NCBI GenBank assembly: GCA_024235595.1
Contig: JACKMC010000010.1
Location: 1 to 64,000 of the forward strand
Source: Zoogloeaceae bacterium
GTDB lineage: Bacteria; Pseudomonadota; Gammaproteobacteria; Burkholderiales; Rhodocyclaceae
DNA length: 64,000 bases
Reading direction: 5' to 3'
The stretch's first letter is position 1, and the number at the start of each line of letters is the position of its first letter. Positions 1 through 7,504 of this stretch are shown here, in pieces. The notes under the pieces were generated by a model. The model had not been told where the DNA came from. It did not search any database and saw nothing but the letters and a program-made list of their open reading frames with translations. Position numbers and translations under genes: made by a program.

Positions 1-636
1 GCCGAGCGGATTCTTGCGCAGGGCCTTCTCTTCTTCGGCAATCATCAGGTAGAGACCGTCGAGCGCCTTGCGGGTGACGTAGGACTCGACCTGGGCGTCT
101 TCCTTGTCCACCAGCCCGAAACCCGAAGCCTTGCCGGCGAGCTTGTTGTACTGCGACGACAGCGACAGCTTGTCGGTGCTCTTCTTGACTTCGGGCAGGA
201 ACATCTTCATGAGGTCGTCTTCGGTCTTGCCCTTGAAGTATTGGGTGACGGAATCTTCCCCCCCGGTGAGGATCTGTTTCGCATCGCTCACCGTCATCTG
301 CTTCGCCGCATTGACCAACAGCACTTTTGCCTGCGGCACCGCGGCCTCCGCGGCCCGGTTCATGGTGGTCTCGAGTGCGTCGAGATCCTTGCCCCTGCCC
401 ATCGCGCGCAGCACCGGCTCGGCAGTCTTGAGCGCCCCGGGCAGCGGGATGCGCACCTTGGGGTTCTTGAGGAAGCCATCCTTCTTGCCCAGCGAGCCGA
501 CCGCGTTGCCCGCCCCCTGGATCAAGGCCTCCTTGAGGCCTCCCGAGGCCTCGCTGTCGGTGAGCGAGGAAAGATCGAACGCCCACACCGGCGCGCAGAT
601 GACAAACAGCGCCAAAGTTCTCAGAATGGCTCGCAT
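1..636 (-). CDS. DUF4197 domain protein, exported (3' end outside window)
   Basis: The reading frame starts at an ATG ending at position 636, preceded by a strong GGAGGT ribosome-binding site, and runs off the left edge, so at least 212 codons are present. The first 20 or so residues are a typical cleavable signal peptide (basic start, hydrophobic core, small residues before the cut). The mature part matches my memory of the DUF4197 family: a conserved GGLKEAL segment, a helical body rich in Lys and Ala, and a YFKGKT motif near the middle. DUF4197 proteins are exported or periplasmic proteins of unknown function, about 230 to 250 residues long, so only the C-terminus is missing. The next gene diverges from it, which suggests a separate promoter in the short gap. 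Confidence 0.85.
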   Translation of the reverse strand, partial: MRAILRTLALFVICAPVWAFDLSSLTDSEASGGLKEALIQGAGNAVGSLGKKDGFLKNPKVRIPLPGALKTAEPVLRAMGRGKDLDALETTMNRAAEAAVPQAKVLLVNAAKQMTVSDAKQILTGGEDSVTQYFKGKTEDDLMKMFLPEVKKSTDKLSLSSQYNKLAGKASGFGLVDKEDAQVESYVTRKALDGLYLMIAEEEKALRKNPLG

Positions 637-667
637 GACGACTTACCTCCTCGGACTGCAACGGATC

Positions 668-1165
668 ATGAAGGGCAAGCTTATCACTGCGCTCGTTGCG
701 GCCGTGCTGGCGGGCGCCGCTTTTATCATCTTTACACACAAGCAGATGGCGCCCGAGGTACGTTTCATGACGCTGGCAGGAGAAAGCATCATGACTTCGC
801 AACTGCGCGGCAAGGTGGTCCTGGTGAACTTCTGGGCCACCACCTGCAGCGTCTGCCTCCGGGAAATGCCGCGGCTGATCGCCACCCACCGGCGCTTCGA
901 CGGTGAGCGCTTCGAGACCATCGCGGTGGCCATGGAGTACGATCCACCCAACCGCGTCAAGGCCTACGCCGACGCCAAGGCGCTGCCCTTCAAGGTCGCG
1001 CTCGATGCGGGCGGGCTGGTGGCGAAGGCCTTTGGCGATGTGCGCGCGACACCCACCACCTACCTCATCAACAAACGCGGCGAGATCGTCCGCAAATACC
1101 TCGGCGAGCCCGACTTCGCCGCGTTGCGGGCCGTGGTGCTGGAATTGCTTGCCGAGACAGGCTGA
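668..1165 (+). CDS. TlpA/ResA-like membrane-anchored thiol-disulfide oxidoreductase
   Basis: This 165-residue protein has an N-terminal hydrophobic anchor or signal (residues 5-22) followed by a thioredoxin fold. The redox motif is Cys60-Ser-Val-Cys63 in the context FWATTC, typical of the AlkD/TlpA/ResA group of periplasmic thiol reductases. A cis-proline is likely in the 'RATPTTYLINKRGEI' segment, as in the family. Such proteins reduce disulfides in the periplasm, often for cytochrome c maturation, but no cytochrome gene is nearby, so the partner is unknown. The frame is open upstream to position 104, but that extension is antisense to the DUF4197 gene and unlike the family. The ATG at 668 gives the expected signal-like N-terminus. 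Confidence 0.85.
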   Translation: MKGKLITALVAAVLAGAAFIIFTHKQMAPEVRFMTLAGESIMTSQLRGKVVLVNFWATTCSVCLREMPRLIATHRRFDGERFETIAVAMEYDPPNRVKAYADAKALPFKVALDAGGLVAKAFGDVRATPTTYLINKRGEIVRKYLGEPDFAALRAVVLELLAETG

Positions 1166-1207
1166 AAACAAACGGGGTGCCGCGCCAAGCCGGCCGCGCC
1201 ACCCCGT
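1166..1207 (-). terminator. Intrinsic terminator of the lipB-lipA operon
   Basis: Read on the minus strand, ACGGGGTG is followed by a GC-rich inner stem and then CACCCCGT, with TTTGTTTT directly after. It lies 42 bp downstream of the lipA stop codon. This is a standard hairpin plus U-tract and the natural end of the minus-strand operon. Confidence 0.8.
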
Positions 1208-1248
1208 CCCTCGATGATTCCCGGGGGGCGCGCTCGGCCCCCGTGCCG

Positions 1249-2196
1249 TCACACCACGCCGGCTCCATGAGCCTGCTGGTCGGCCCAGTAGCTCGAACGC
1301 ACCATGGGTCCGCAGGCGGCGTTGCGGAAGCCCATCTTGAGCGCTTCGGTCTCGAACATCTTGAAGGTGTCGGGATGCACGTAGCGCAGCACCGGCAGGT
1401 GGCCGCCCGAGGGCTGCAGGTATTGCCCGATGGTGAGCATGTCGACGTCGTGGGCGCGCAGGTCGCGCAACACCTCGAGAATCTCCTCGTCGGTCTCGCC
1501 GAGGCCGACCATGAGGCCCGACTTGGTCAGCACCTCCGGATGACGGGCCTTGAACTGCTTGAGCAGTTCCAGCGAATAGGCGTAGTCGGAACCCGGGCGG
1601 GCCTGCTTGTAAAGGCGCGGCACGGTCTCGAGGTTGTGATTCATGACGTCGGGCGGCGCCTGGTCGAAGATGTCGAGCGCGATCTCCATGCGACCACGGA
1701 AGTCGGGCACCAGCACCTCGATGGTGGTCTTCGGCGAGGCGCTGCGGGTCTGGCTGATGCACTCGACGAAATGCTGGGCGCCGCCGTCGCGCAGGTCGTC
1801 GCGGTCCACCGAGGTGATCACCACGTAGTTGAGGCGCATCGCGGCGATGGTCTTGGCGAGGTCGGCCGGTTCGTTGGCGTTGAGCGGATCGGGGCGACCG
1901 TGGCCGACGTCGCAGAAGGGGCAGCGGCGGGTGCAGATGTCACCCATGATCATGAAGGTCGCCGTACCCTTGCCGAAGCACTCATGGATGTTGGGGCAGG
2001 AAGCCTCTTCGCACACGGTATGCAGCTTGTGCTCGCGCAGCGTCTCCTTGATCTCGTTGAAGCGCTCCACTTCATGCCCGGCACCGAGCTTGATGCGGAT
2101 CCACTCGGGCTTCTTGAGACGCTCGGCGGGCACGATCTTGATCGGGATGCGTGCAGTCTTTTCGGCGCCACGCTGCTTGCGTGCTGGGGTTTCCAT
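1249..2196 (-). CDS. lipA: Lipoyl synthase (radical SAM)
   Basis: LipA inserts two sulfur atoms into the octanoyl group on lipoyl domains of 2-oxoacid dehydrogenases and the glycine cleavage H protein. Both diagnostic cysteine sets are present: Cys62-x4-Cys67-x5-Cys73 for the auxiliary [4Fe-4S] cluster and Cys88-x3-Cys92-x2-Cys95 for the radical-SAM cluster. The C-terminal RSSYWA segment carries the serine that ligates the auxiliary cluster. I chose the ATG ending at 2196 (315 residues) because GGAAGA lies about 7 nt upstream and the length fits the family (E. coli, 321). In-frame starts also exist at 2211 and 2244. The gene is the last of the dacA-dat-ybeD-lipB-lipA run and follows lipB by 44 bp. 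Confidence 0.97.
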   Translation of the reverse strand: METPARKQRGAEKTARIPIKIVPAERLKKPEWIRIKLGAGHEVERFNEIKETLREHKLHTVCEEASCPNIHECFGKGTATFMIMGDICTRRCPFCDVGHGRPDPLNANEPADLAKTIAAMRLNYVVITSVDRDDLRDGGAQHFVECISQTRSASPKTTIEVLVPDFRGRMEIALDIFDQAPPDVMNHNLETVPRLYKQARPGSDYAYSLELLKQFKARHPEVLTKSGLMVGLGETDEEILEVLRDLRAHDVDMLTIGQYLQPSGGHLPVLRYVHPDTFKMFETEALKMGFRNAACGPMVRSSYWADQQAHGAGVV

Positions 2197-2240
2197 GCTG
2201 TGTCTTCCTTTCATCGGCCGGCTTCTTGCCGGCTCGTCGT

Positions 2241-2936
2241 TCATTGGGCCAAGTTGCCGCCATTAAGTGGCGGCATCAGTCGTTCGAGCTGCGCGAGCAG
2301 GTTTTCGCCGACCTGTCCGACACTGTCGCTGACGCCGAACTGGCAAAGCTGTACTGTTTTCAGCCCACTATAACCGCAGGGGTTGATGATCGTAAATGGT
2401 GCAAGATCCATATCGACATTCAGGCTCAGTCCGTGATAGCTGCAGCCATTCCTTACCCTGAGGCCCAGCGCGGCGATTTTCGCGCCATCCACATAGACTC
2501 CAGGCGCGCCGTCCTTGCGCACCGCTTCGACGCCGTAGCCCGCGAGGCAGTCGATCACTGCCTGCTCGATGAGATGGACCATCTCCCGAACCTTGAGGCC
2601 GCGCCGCTGCAGGTCGAGCATCAGGTAGCCCACGAGTTGGCCGGGGCCGTGATAGGTGATCTGGCCGCCGCGGTCGATCTTGACCATGGGAATGTCGGTG
2701 GCGGCAAGCAGATGCTCGGGCTTGCCGGCCTGGCCGAGGGTAAACACCGGCGGATGCTCGAGTAGCCATAGCTCGTCCGCGGTGGCGTCATCGCGCTCGG
2801 CCGTGAAGGCCTGCATCGCACGCCACGCGGGTTCGTAGGGCACCAGGCCGAGACGACGAACCATGAGCGCGCTGGCACTCAGTTGGCCGTGCGGCAGGCA
2901 CAGGCCCTGGGCGGCGGCGCACTCGGCAGCGCTCAC
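2241..2936 (-). CDS. lipB: Octanoyl-[ACP]:protein N-octanoyltransferase
   Basis: LipB moves octanoate from acyl carrier protein to the lipoyl-domain lysine, the step before LipA. Motifs present are RGGQITYHGPGQ (residues 89-100), the catalytic lysine in DGAKIAALG (Lys153) and the catalytic cysteine in NPCGYSGL (Cys187). The start given is a GTG that overlaps the TGA of the upstream ybeD gene, with AAGGTGG just ahead, so translational coupling is likely. This adds 24 residues before an internal ATG at 2864 (MVRRLGL), where homologues usually begin, so the N-terminus is uncertain. The gene sits directly upstream of lipA, which makes the pathway complete here. Confidence 0.95.
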   Translation of the reverse strand: MSAAECAAAQGLCLPHGQLSASALMVRRLGLVPYEPAWRAMQAFTAERDDATADELWLLEHPPVFTLGQAGKPEHLLAATDIPMVKIDRGGQITYHGPGQLVGYLMLDLQRRGLKVREMVHLIEQAVIDCLAGYGVEAVRKDGAPGVYVDGAKIAALGLRVRNGCSYHGLSLNVDMDLAPFTIINPCGYSGLKTVQLCQFGVSDSVGQVGENLLAQLERLMPPLNGGNLAQ

Positions 2937-3205
2937 AGCACCACCTTGACGAGCGGATGTGCGGTGAGCTCGCGATAGAGTGCGTCGAGCTGATCCTGCG
3001 AGGTGGCGATGACGGTACAGGTCACGGCGAGGTAGTTGCCTTTGCTCGAGGTGCGCATTTCCATCGCCGCGGCGTCGAAATCCGGCGCGTGCCGGATCAC
3101 CACTTCCATGATGCTCTGGGCGAAATCGTCAACCCGCGCGCCCATGATCTTGATCGGGAATTCACACGGAAACTCGAGCAGGGTTTTCCTGGTTTGGTCA
3201 CTCAC
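2933..3205 (-). CDS. ybeD: YbeD family protein (UPF0250/DUF493)
   Basis: This small 90-residue protein of the UPF0250/DUF493 family folds, in E. coli YbeD, like an ACT regulatory domain. The N-terminus has the family's FPCEFPIKIMG signature, and the C-terminus ends in HPLVKVVL, which is also typical. The biochemical role is unknown. It is very often found next to lipB, as here, which has led to the idea of a regulatory role in lipoate metabolism. It overlaps the dat stop codon upstream by 8 bp and the lipB start downstream by 4 bp, so the three genes are probably translated together. Confidence 0.93.
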   Translation of the reverse strand: MSDQTRKTLLEFPCEFPIKIMGARVDDFAQSIMEVVIRHAPDFDAAAMEMRTSSKGNYLAVTCTVIATSQDQLDALYRELTAHPLVKVVL

Positions 3206-4058
3206 CGCGCATCACCGTGTTCTTGAAATCCTGGTAGCAGGCGTACATGCGCTGCGCGAACGGGCCGGGCCGGCCGTCTCCGACCGGGCGATCGTCGAGC
3301 CGGGTGATCGGCAGGATTTCCTTGGTCGAGGAGCTCATCCAGATTTCGTCCGCGCTGCGCAACTCGTCCTCGAGAATCTCGCGCACCTCGTGTGGCATGG
3401 CGTGTTCCTGGGCGAGCTCGAGGATCACGTCGTAGGTGATGCCCGGCAGCATCAGGTGGCTCTTGGGCGGCGCAAGCAGCATCCCGTTGCGCACGATGAA
3501 GATGCTCGAAGACGCGCCTTCGGTGAGGAAGCCGTCGCGCAGCAGGATGGTTTCCATGCAACCGGCCTCGACCGCCTTCTGCTTGAGCAGGCAATTCGCC
3601 AGCAGCGACACGGTCTTGAGATCGCAGCGCAGCCAACGGAAATCGGCGGCGCTGATGGCGCCCACTCCTTCGGCGCGTTGCGCGGCCGACGGCGTGAGCA
3701 GTTCCTCGCTCATGAGGAAGACGGTCGGACGCGTCACCTTGGGGAAGGCGTGGTTGCGCGTCTCGTCGGGGCCGCGGCTCACCTGCAGATAGATCGACTG
3801 GTCGGACCACGGGTTGCGCGTCGCGACTTCACGGACAATGCGCCGCCACTCGTCGAAGGCGTGCGGATCGGGCAGCTTCAGCGCGGCCAGCGTATTGCCC
3901 AGCCGCACCAGGTGTTCATCGAGACGGAACGGACGGCCGGAATATACCGGGATCACTTCGTAGGCGCCGTCGCCGAACAGGAAGCCGCGATCCAGCGGCG
4001 AGACCCGGGCCTCGGCCAGCGGCAGGAACTCGCCATCGAGATAACAGATGCTGCTCAC
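3198..4058 (-). CDS. dat: D-amino-acid transaminase (fold-type IV PLP enzyme)
   Basis: This is a class IV aminotransferase with the YLDGEF start, the FLFGDGAYEV motif (residues 26-35) and the Schiff-base lysine at Lys148 in CDLKTVSLLAN. The arrangement fits D-alanine transaminase, which makes D-glutamate and other D-amino acids from D-alanine, better than branched-chain aminotransferase. I chose the GTG ending at 4058 (286 residues) because GAGGG lies 5-6 nt upstream and the length is normal. The ATG at 4112 would fall inside dacA. It follows dacA by 7 bp. Neighbouring dacA, which releases D-alanine, offers a plausible link to D-amino-acid supply, but that link is inference. Confidence 0.9.
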   Translation of the reverse strand: MSSICYLDGEFLPLAEARVSPLDRGFLFGDGAYEVIPVYSGRPFRLDEHLVRLGNTLAALKLPDPHAFDEWRRIVREVATRNPWSDQSIYLQVSRGPDETRNHAFPKVTRPTVFLMSEELLTPSAAQRAEGVGAISAADFRWLRCDLKTVSLLANCLLKQKAVEAGCMETILLRDGFLTEGASSSIFIVRNGMLLAPPKSHLMLPGITYDVILELAQEHAMPHEVREILEDELRSADEIWMSSSTKEILPITRLDDRPVGDGRPGPFAQRMYACYQDFKNTVMRGE

Positions 4059-4065
4059 GAAACCC

Positions 4066-5190
4066 TCACAGGCTCTTGATCCACAGGCGCAGCGCATCCC
4101 AGGTGCGGCCAAACCAGCCAGCCAGTTTCACCTCCTGCAGCGCAAGCACAGGATATTCGCCGAGCTCGCGGCCGTCGAGCGAGACCTTGAGGGTTCCGAC
4201 CTGCTGCCCCTTGGCAATCGGAGCGATGACCGGCTGCATGCTGGCGAAATCGACCTTGAGCCGGCTTGCCTGGTCCTTCGGCACCGACATCAGGAAATCA
4301 CTCTGGAAGCCCGCCTGCAGTTCGTTGCTGGAGCCCTTCCACACCGGCAGCGTCGACACCGCCTGGCCTGCGCTGTAAAGGCGGACCGTCTCGTAGAACA
4401 GGAAGCCGTGGTTGAGCAGCTTGAGAGACTCCTCGGCACGGGCGGCCTCGCTGTTGGTGCCGGTTACCACGGTGATGATGCGACGCTCGCCGCGCTTGGC
4501 CGAGGCGATCAGGCAATAGCCCGCGCTGTCGGTATGGCCGGTCTTGATGCCATCGACGGTGGCATCGGTCCACAGCAGGCGGTTGCGGTTTCTCTGCTTG
4601 ATGTTGTTGTAGCTGAATTCCTTCTGCGAGTAGGTCGAATAGTCGTCCGGGAAGTCGCGGACAACCGCGGCGGCGAGAATCGCGAGGTCGTGCGCGGTGG
4701 TGTAATGGGCCGCATCGGGCAGGCCGGTGGTATTGGTGAAATGGGTGTCCACCATGCCGAGGCGCTTGGCCTCCTGGTTCATGATATGCACGAAGGCATC
4801 GGTGGAACCGGCGATGGCCTCGGCCAGCGCCACGCAGGCGTCGTTGCCGGACTGCACGATCATCCCCTGCACGAGTTCGCCCACGGTGACCGGCTTGGCC
4901 GGCTGTATGAACATCCGCGAACCTTCCATCTTCCAGGCCTTCTCCGAGACCGGGACTTCCTGTTCGCGCTTGAGCTTGCCGTCGCGCAGCGCGCCGAAGG
5001 TGATGTAGGCAGTCATCAACTTGGTCAGCGAGGCCGGCTCGATGCGCTTGTCGGCGTCGCGCGAGGCCAGCACCTGCCCGGTGGTGTAGTCAAGCATCAG
5101 CCAGGAGTTGGCCGCCACGACTGGCGCAGGAGCCTCGGCGAAAGCCAGGACGGAGGAGAACAACAGGGTGAAGAAGGTTACGAAACGCAT
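4066..5190 (-). CDS. dacA: D-alanyl-D-alanine carboxypeptidase (PBP5/6 type)
   Basis: This low-molecular-mass penicillin-binding protein removes the terminal D-alanine from peptidoglycan pentapeptides. The 374-residue product has a signal peptide (about residues 1-18, cut near AFA-E). The three active-site motifs are SLTK at 54-57 (nucleophile Ser54), SGN at 114-116 and KTG at 216-218. The C-terminal DUF/PBP5-associated beta domain follows, ending in an amphipathic helix (WFGRTWDALRLWIKSL) that normally anchors the protein to the outer face of the inner membrane. The ATG ending at 5190 has GAGG just upstream. A 5' extension to 5280 lacks a signal sequence and is rejected. Confidence 0.95.
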   Translation of the reverse strand: MRFVTFFTLLFSSVLAFAEAPAPVVAANSWLMLDYTTGQVLASRDADKRIEPASLTKLMTAYITFGALRDGKLKREQEVPVSEKAWKMEGSRMFIQPAKPVTVGELVQGMIVQSGNDACVALAEAIAGSTDAFVHIMNQEAKRLGMVDTHFTNTTGLPDAAHYTTAHDLAILAAAVVRDFPDDYSTYSQKEFSYNNIKQRNRNRLLWTDATVDGIKTGHTDSAGYCLIASAKRGERRIITVVTGTNSEAARAEESLKLLNHGFLFYETVRLYSAGQAVSTLPVWKGSSNELQAGFQSDFLMSVPKDQASRLKVDFASMQPVIAPIAKGQQVGTLKVSLDGRELGEYPVLALQEVKLAGWFGRTWDALRLWIKSL

Positions 5191-5276
5191 GAGCCTCAAC
5201 TTTTCGGTGCTAGGGATTGATGGAAGACGTTTGTCGCCGCCGCGAAGGAGAAAGACCCCTTTGGGCGGCAGGTGGT

Positions 5277-6335
5277 TCAACGCATGACGACAAAGGGCTG
5301 GAGCTTGAGTGCGGAGGCAAGCCGCTCGGCATCCCGCCGCGCAGCGTCGACGGTCTCGAAGGGTCCGAGGTGCAGACGGTAGCGCCCCTCCCCGGCAAGG
5401 ACTTCGAGCCGGTCGGCGAGTCCCTTCATTTCCTGCTCCACGAGGCCGCGAAACCCTTCCGCATTGGCTCGGGAGGCGAAGGCCCCGAGTTGCAGATACA
5501 CCCCGCCCGTCGCGGCGGCGGCCGGGGCCGCATTCGCTTGCTCCACGGTCGGCTGCGCCGGGGCCGCCGCGGCCAGGGGCGGGAGGGGCTGTGGCGCACT
5601 TGCGATCGGCGGCACGGCTTCGATTGCCGATGCTTTCGCGGACAGCGCGGATTCGCCCGGTTTGGCGGCAATCAGGGGAATCTCGTCGGGCAGGATGCTC
5701 TCGACCTCGACCTGGGTACTGCCGCGCTTCACATAGCCGAGCTTGTAGGCCGCGGTGTATGAAAGATCGATGAGTCGTCCCTTGTGGAAGGGGCCGCGAT
5801 CGTTGACGCGCACGACGACGGTGCGACCGTTGGAAAGGTTGGTGACCCGCACATAGCTCGGGATCGGCAGCGTCGGGTGGGCAGCCGTCATGCCGTACAT
5901 GTCATAGGGTTCGCCGGTCGAGGTGGGCTGGCCGTGAAACTTGCGGCCGTACCAGCTTGCGAGGCCCCGCGCACGATAGGGTTCGATGGTAGTCGCCGGC
6001 ACGAAGGACTGACCGAGCACCGTGTAGGGCCTGTTTGCAAAGCGGTGCAAGGGGTCCACTCGCGGCTCGGCGTCCGGCACCTCGTCGAGATTCTCGGGCG
6101 GATTCTCATGCGGGCCGTCATCGCTGTAGTAGCCGCCCCCCTTGGTGGAAGGCCGCCGGACGACCTTGTCGCCGCTGCCCTGTTCGACAGGCTTTGCAGC
6201 CGGGCCGCCATCGCTGCCGCGCATCGGCGCGCTGCCGCAGGCGGCCAGCAGCCCGCTCACGGTCGTCAGCAGCAGCAAGTTGCGGATCGCCTGCGCGTTG
6301 CAGGCACGAGTCGGAAGTATGGGCCTGTTCGTCAT
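5277..6335 (-). CDS. rlpA: Septal ring lytic transglycosylase / rare lipoprotein A
   Basis: RlpA cleaves naked glycan strands at the septum. The 352-residue precursor has a lipoprotein signal ending in LLAAC, with Cys33 as the lipidated residue. A double-psi beta-barrel domain spans about residues 128-210 (GLASWYGRKFHGQPTSTGE, then VVRVNDRGPF, which holds the catalytic aspartate region). A Pro/Ala-rich linker leads to a C-terminal SPOR domain (about 275-352) that binds denuded peptidoglycan. It follows rodA by 13 bp and precedes dacA by 86 bp. The order rodA-rlpA-dacA is common in Gram-negative bacteria and matches a role in wall growth and division. Confidence 0.95.
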   Translation of the reverse strand: MTNRPILPTRACNAQAIRNLLLLTTVSGLLAACGSAPMRGSDGGPAAKPVEQGSGDKVVRRPSTKGGGYYSDDGPHENPPENLDEVPDAEPRVDPLHRFANRPYTVLGQSFVPATTIEPYRARGLASWYGRKFHGQPTSTGEPYDMYGMTAAHPTLPIPSYVRVTNLSNGRTVVVRVNDRGPFHKGRLIDLSYTAAYKLGYVKRGSTQVEVESILPDEIPLIAAKPGESALSAKASAIEAVPPIASAPQPLPPLAAAAPAQPTVEQANAAPAAAATGGVYLQLGAFASRANAEGFRGLVEQEMKGLADRLEVLAGEGRYRLHLGPFETVDAARRDAERLASALKLQPFVVMR

Positions 6336-6348
6336 TCGCTGTTCCCGT

Positions 6349-7491
6349 TCATTGCTTCGACATCATGCGGCTTCGGTTGATGCTCATGAGGATACCGAGG
6401 CCCAGGCAAAGTGTGACCAGTGCGGTCCCACCATAGCTGATGAAGGGCAAGGGTACCCCCACCACCGGCAGGATGCCGCTCACCATGCCCATGTTCACGA
6501 AAGCATAGGTGAAAAAGATCATTGTGATGGCGCCCGCGAGCAGGCGGGTGGCCAGCGTCGGCGCCTGCGCTGCGATCGTGCAACCGCGCAGAATGAGCAG
6601 CAGGTAAAGCGCCAGCAGGACCAGCGCCCCGGTGAGACCGAACTCCTCGCCGAGCACCGCGAAGATGAAATCGGTATGCCGCTCTGGAATGAAGGACAGG
6701 TGGGTCTGCGTGCCGGCCTGCCAGCCCTTTCCGAGGACGCCGCCCGAGCCGATCGCGATGGTGGACTGGATGATGTGAAAACCCTTGCCCAATGGGTCCT
6801 GGCTCGGATCGAGCAGGGTGCACACCCTGTTCTTCTGGTAGCCGTGGAGCACCACCCAGTCGACATCCGGCTGGCAGATGCGGTCGCCGAAGCCGACAAT
6901 CGAGCCGATGCCGACGATCGCCACCACGGCGACCGGCAGAATCAGCTTCCACGACAATCCGGCGAAAAACAGCACATAGAAGCCGGCTGCGGCAACCAGC
7001 AGGGCGGTGCCCAGATCCGGCTGCTTGACGATCAGCCCGACCGGCAACAGCAGCAGGGCGCCGGCCACCAGGAACTCGCGGACACGGATCATCCCTTCGC
7101 GTTGCTGGAAGTACCAGGCCAGCATCAGCGGTGCGGCGACCTTCATCAGTTCGGAAGGCTGGATACGCGCGACGCCGATATCGAGCCAGCGCTGCGCACC
7201 TTTCGAGATTTCGCCGAACAGCGCCACCGCCACCAGCAGCAGGACCCCCGTCACATAGACCGGCAGCGCAAGCGCGAGGATGCGCTGCGACGGCATGCGC
7301 GCAGCCACCCACATTACCGAAATCGCCACCGCGGAGTTGATCATCTGCGATTCCATGCGCTCCGGCGAGGCGCTCACCATGAGCACGAAGGCGTACGAGA
7401 GCAACAGGCTGAGGATCAACAGCAGCGCGGGATCGAGCGGCTCGATGAGCAGCATCAGCCAGCGGCGCGGATCGAATCGTCGCTCGGTCAT
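6349..7491 (-). CDS. rodA: Peptidoglycan glycosyltransferase RodA (SEDS family)
   Basis: RodA polymerises lipid II into glycan strands during elongation, working with PBP2. The 380-residue protein has about ten hydrophobic membrane segments. Family signatures include PERHTDFIFAVLGEEFG in the large extracytoplasmic loop region and PFISYGGTALV near the C-terminus. I chose the ATG ending at 7491, which lies 13 bp after the mrdA stop. The longer open frame to 7788 would run inside mrdA and encodes low-complexity Arg-rich sequence. The tight spacing suggests co-transcription with mrdA and the mre genes. Confidence 0.96.
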   Translation of the reverse strand: MTERRFDPRRWLMLLIEPLDPALLLILSLLLSYAFVLMVSASPERMESQMINSAVAISVMWVAARMPSQRILALALPVYVTGVLLLVAVALFGEISKGAQRWLDIGVARIQPSELMKVAAPLMLAWYFQQREGMIRVREFLVAGALLLLPVGLIVKQPDLGTALLVAAAGFYVLFFAGLSWKLILPVAVVAIVGIGSIVGFGDRICQPDVDWVVLHGYQKNRVCTLLDPSQDPLGKGFHIIQSTIAIGSGGVLGKGWQAGTQTHLSFIPERHTDFIFAVLGEEFGLTGALVLLALYLLLILRGCTIAAQAPTLATRLLAGAITMIFFTYAFVNMGMVSGILPVVGVPLPFISYGGTALVTLCLGLGILMSINRSRMMSKQ

Positions 7492-7504
7492 GGGCGCTCT
7501 TGCC

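Noticed and set aside
104..667. Extension of the TlpA-like protein by 188 residues
   Set aside because: It lies on the antisense of the DUF4197 gene and lacks homology; the ATG at 668 gives a normal exported thioredoxin fold.
1219..1250. GC-rich hairpin (CGGGGGG...CCCCCG) between TlpA-like and lipA stops
   Set aside because: No U-tract follows on the plus strand, and the lipA terminator at 1166-1207 already explains the gap.
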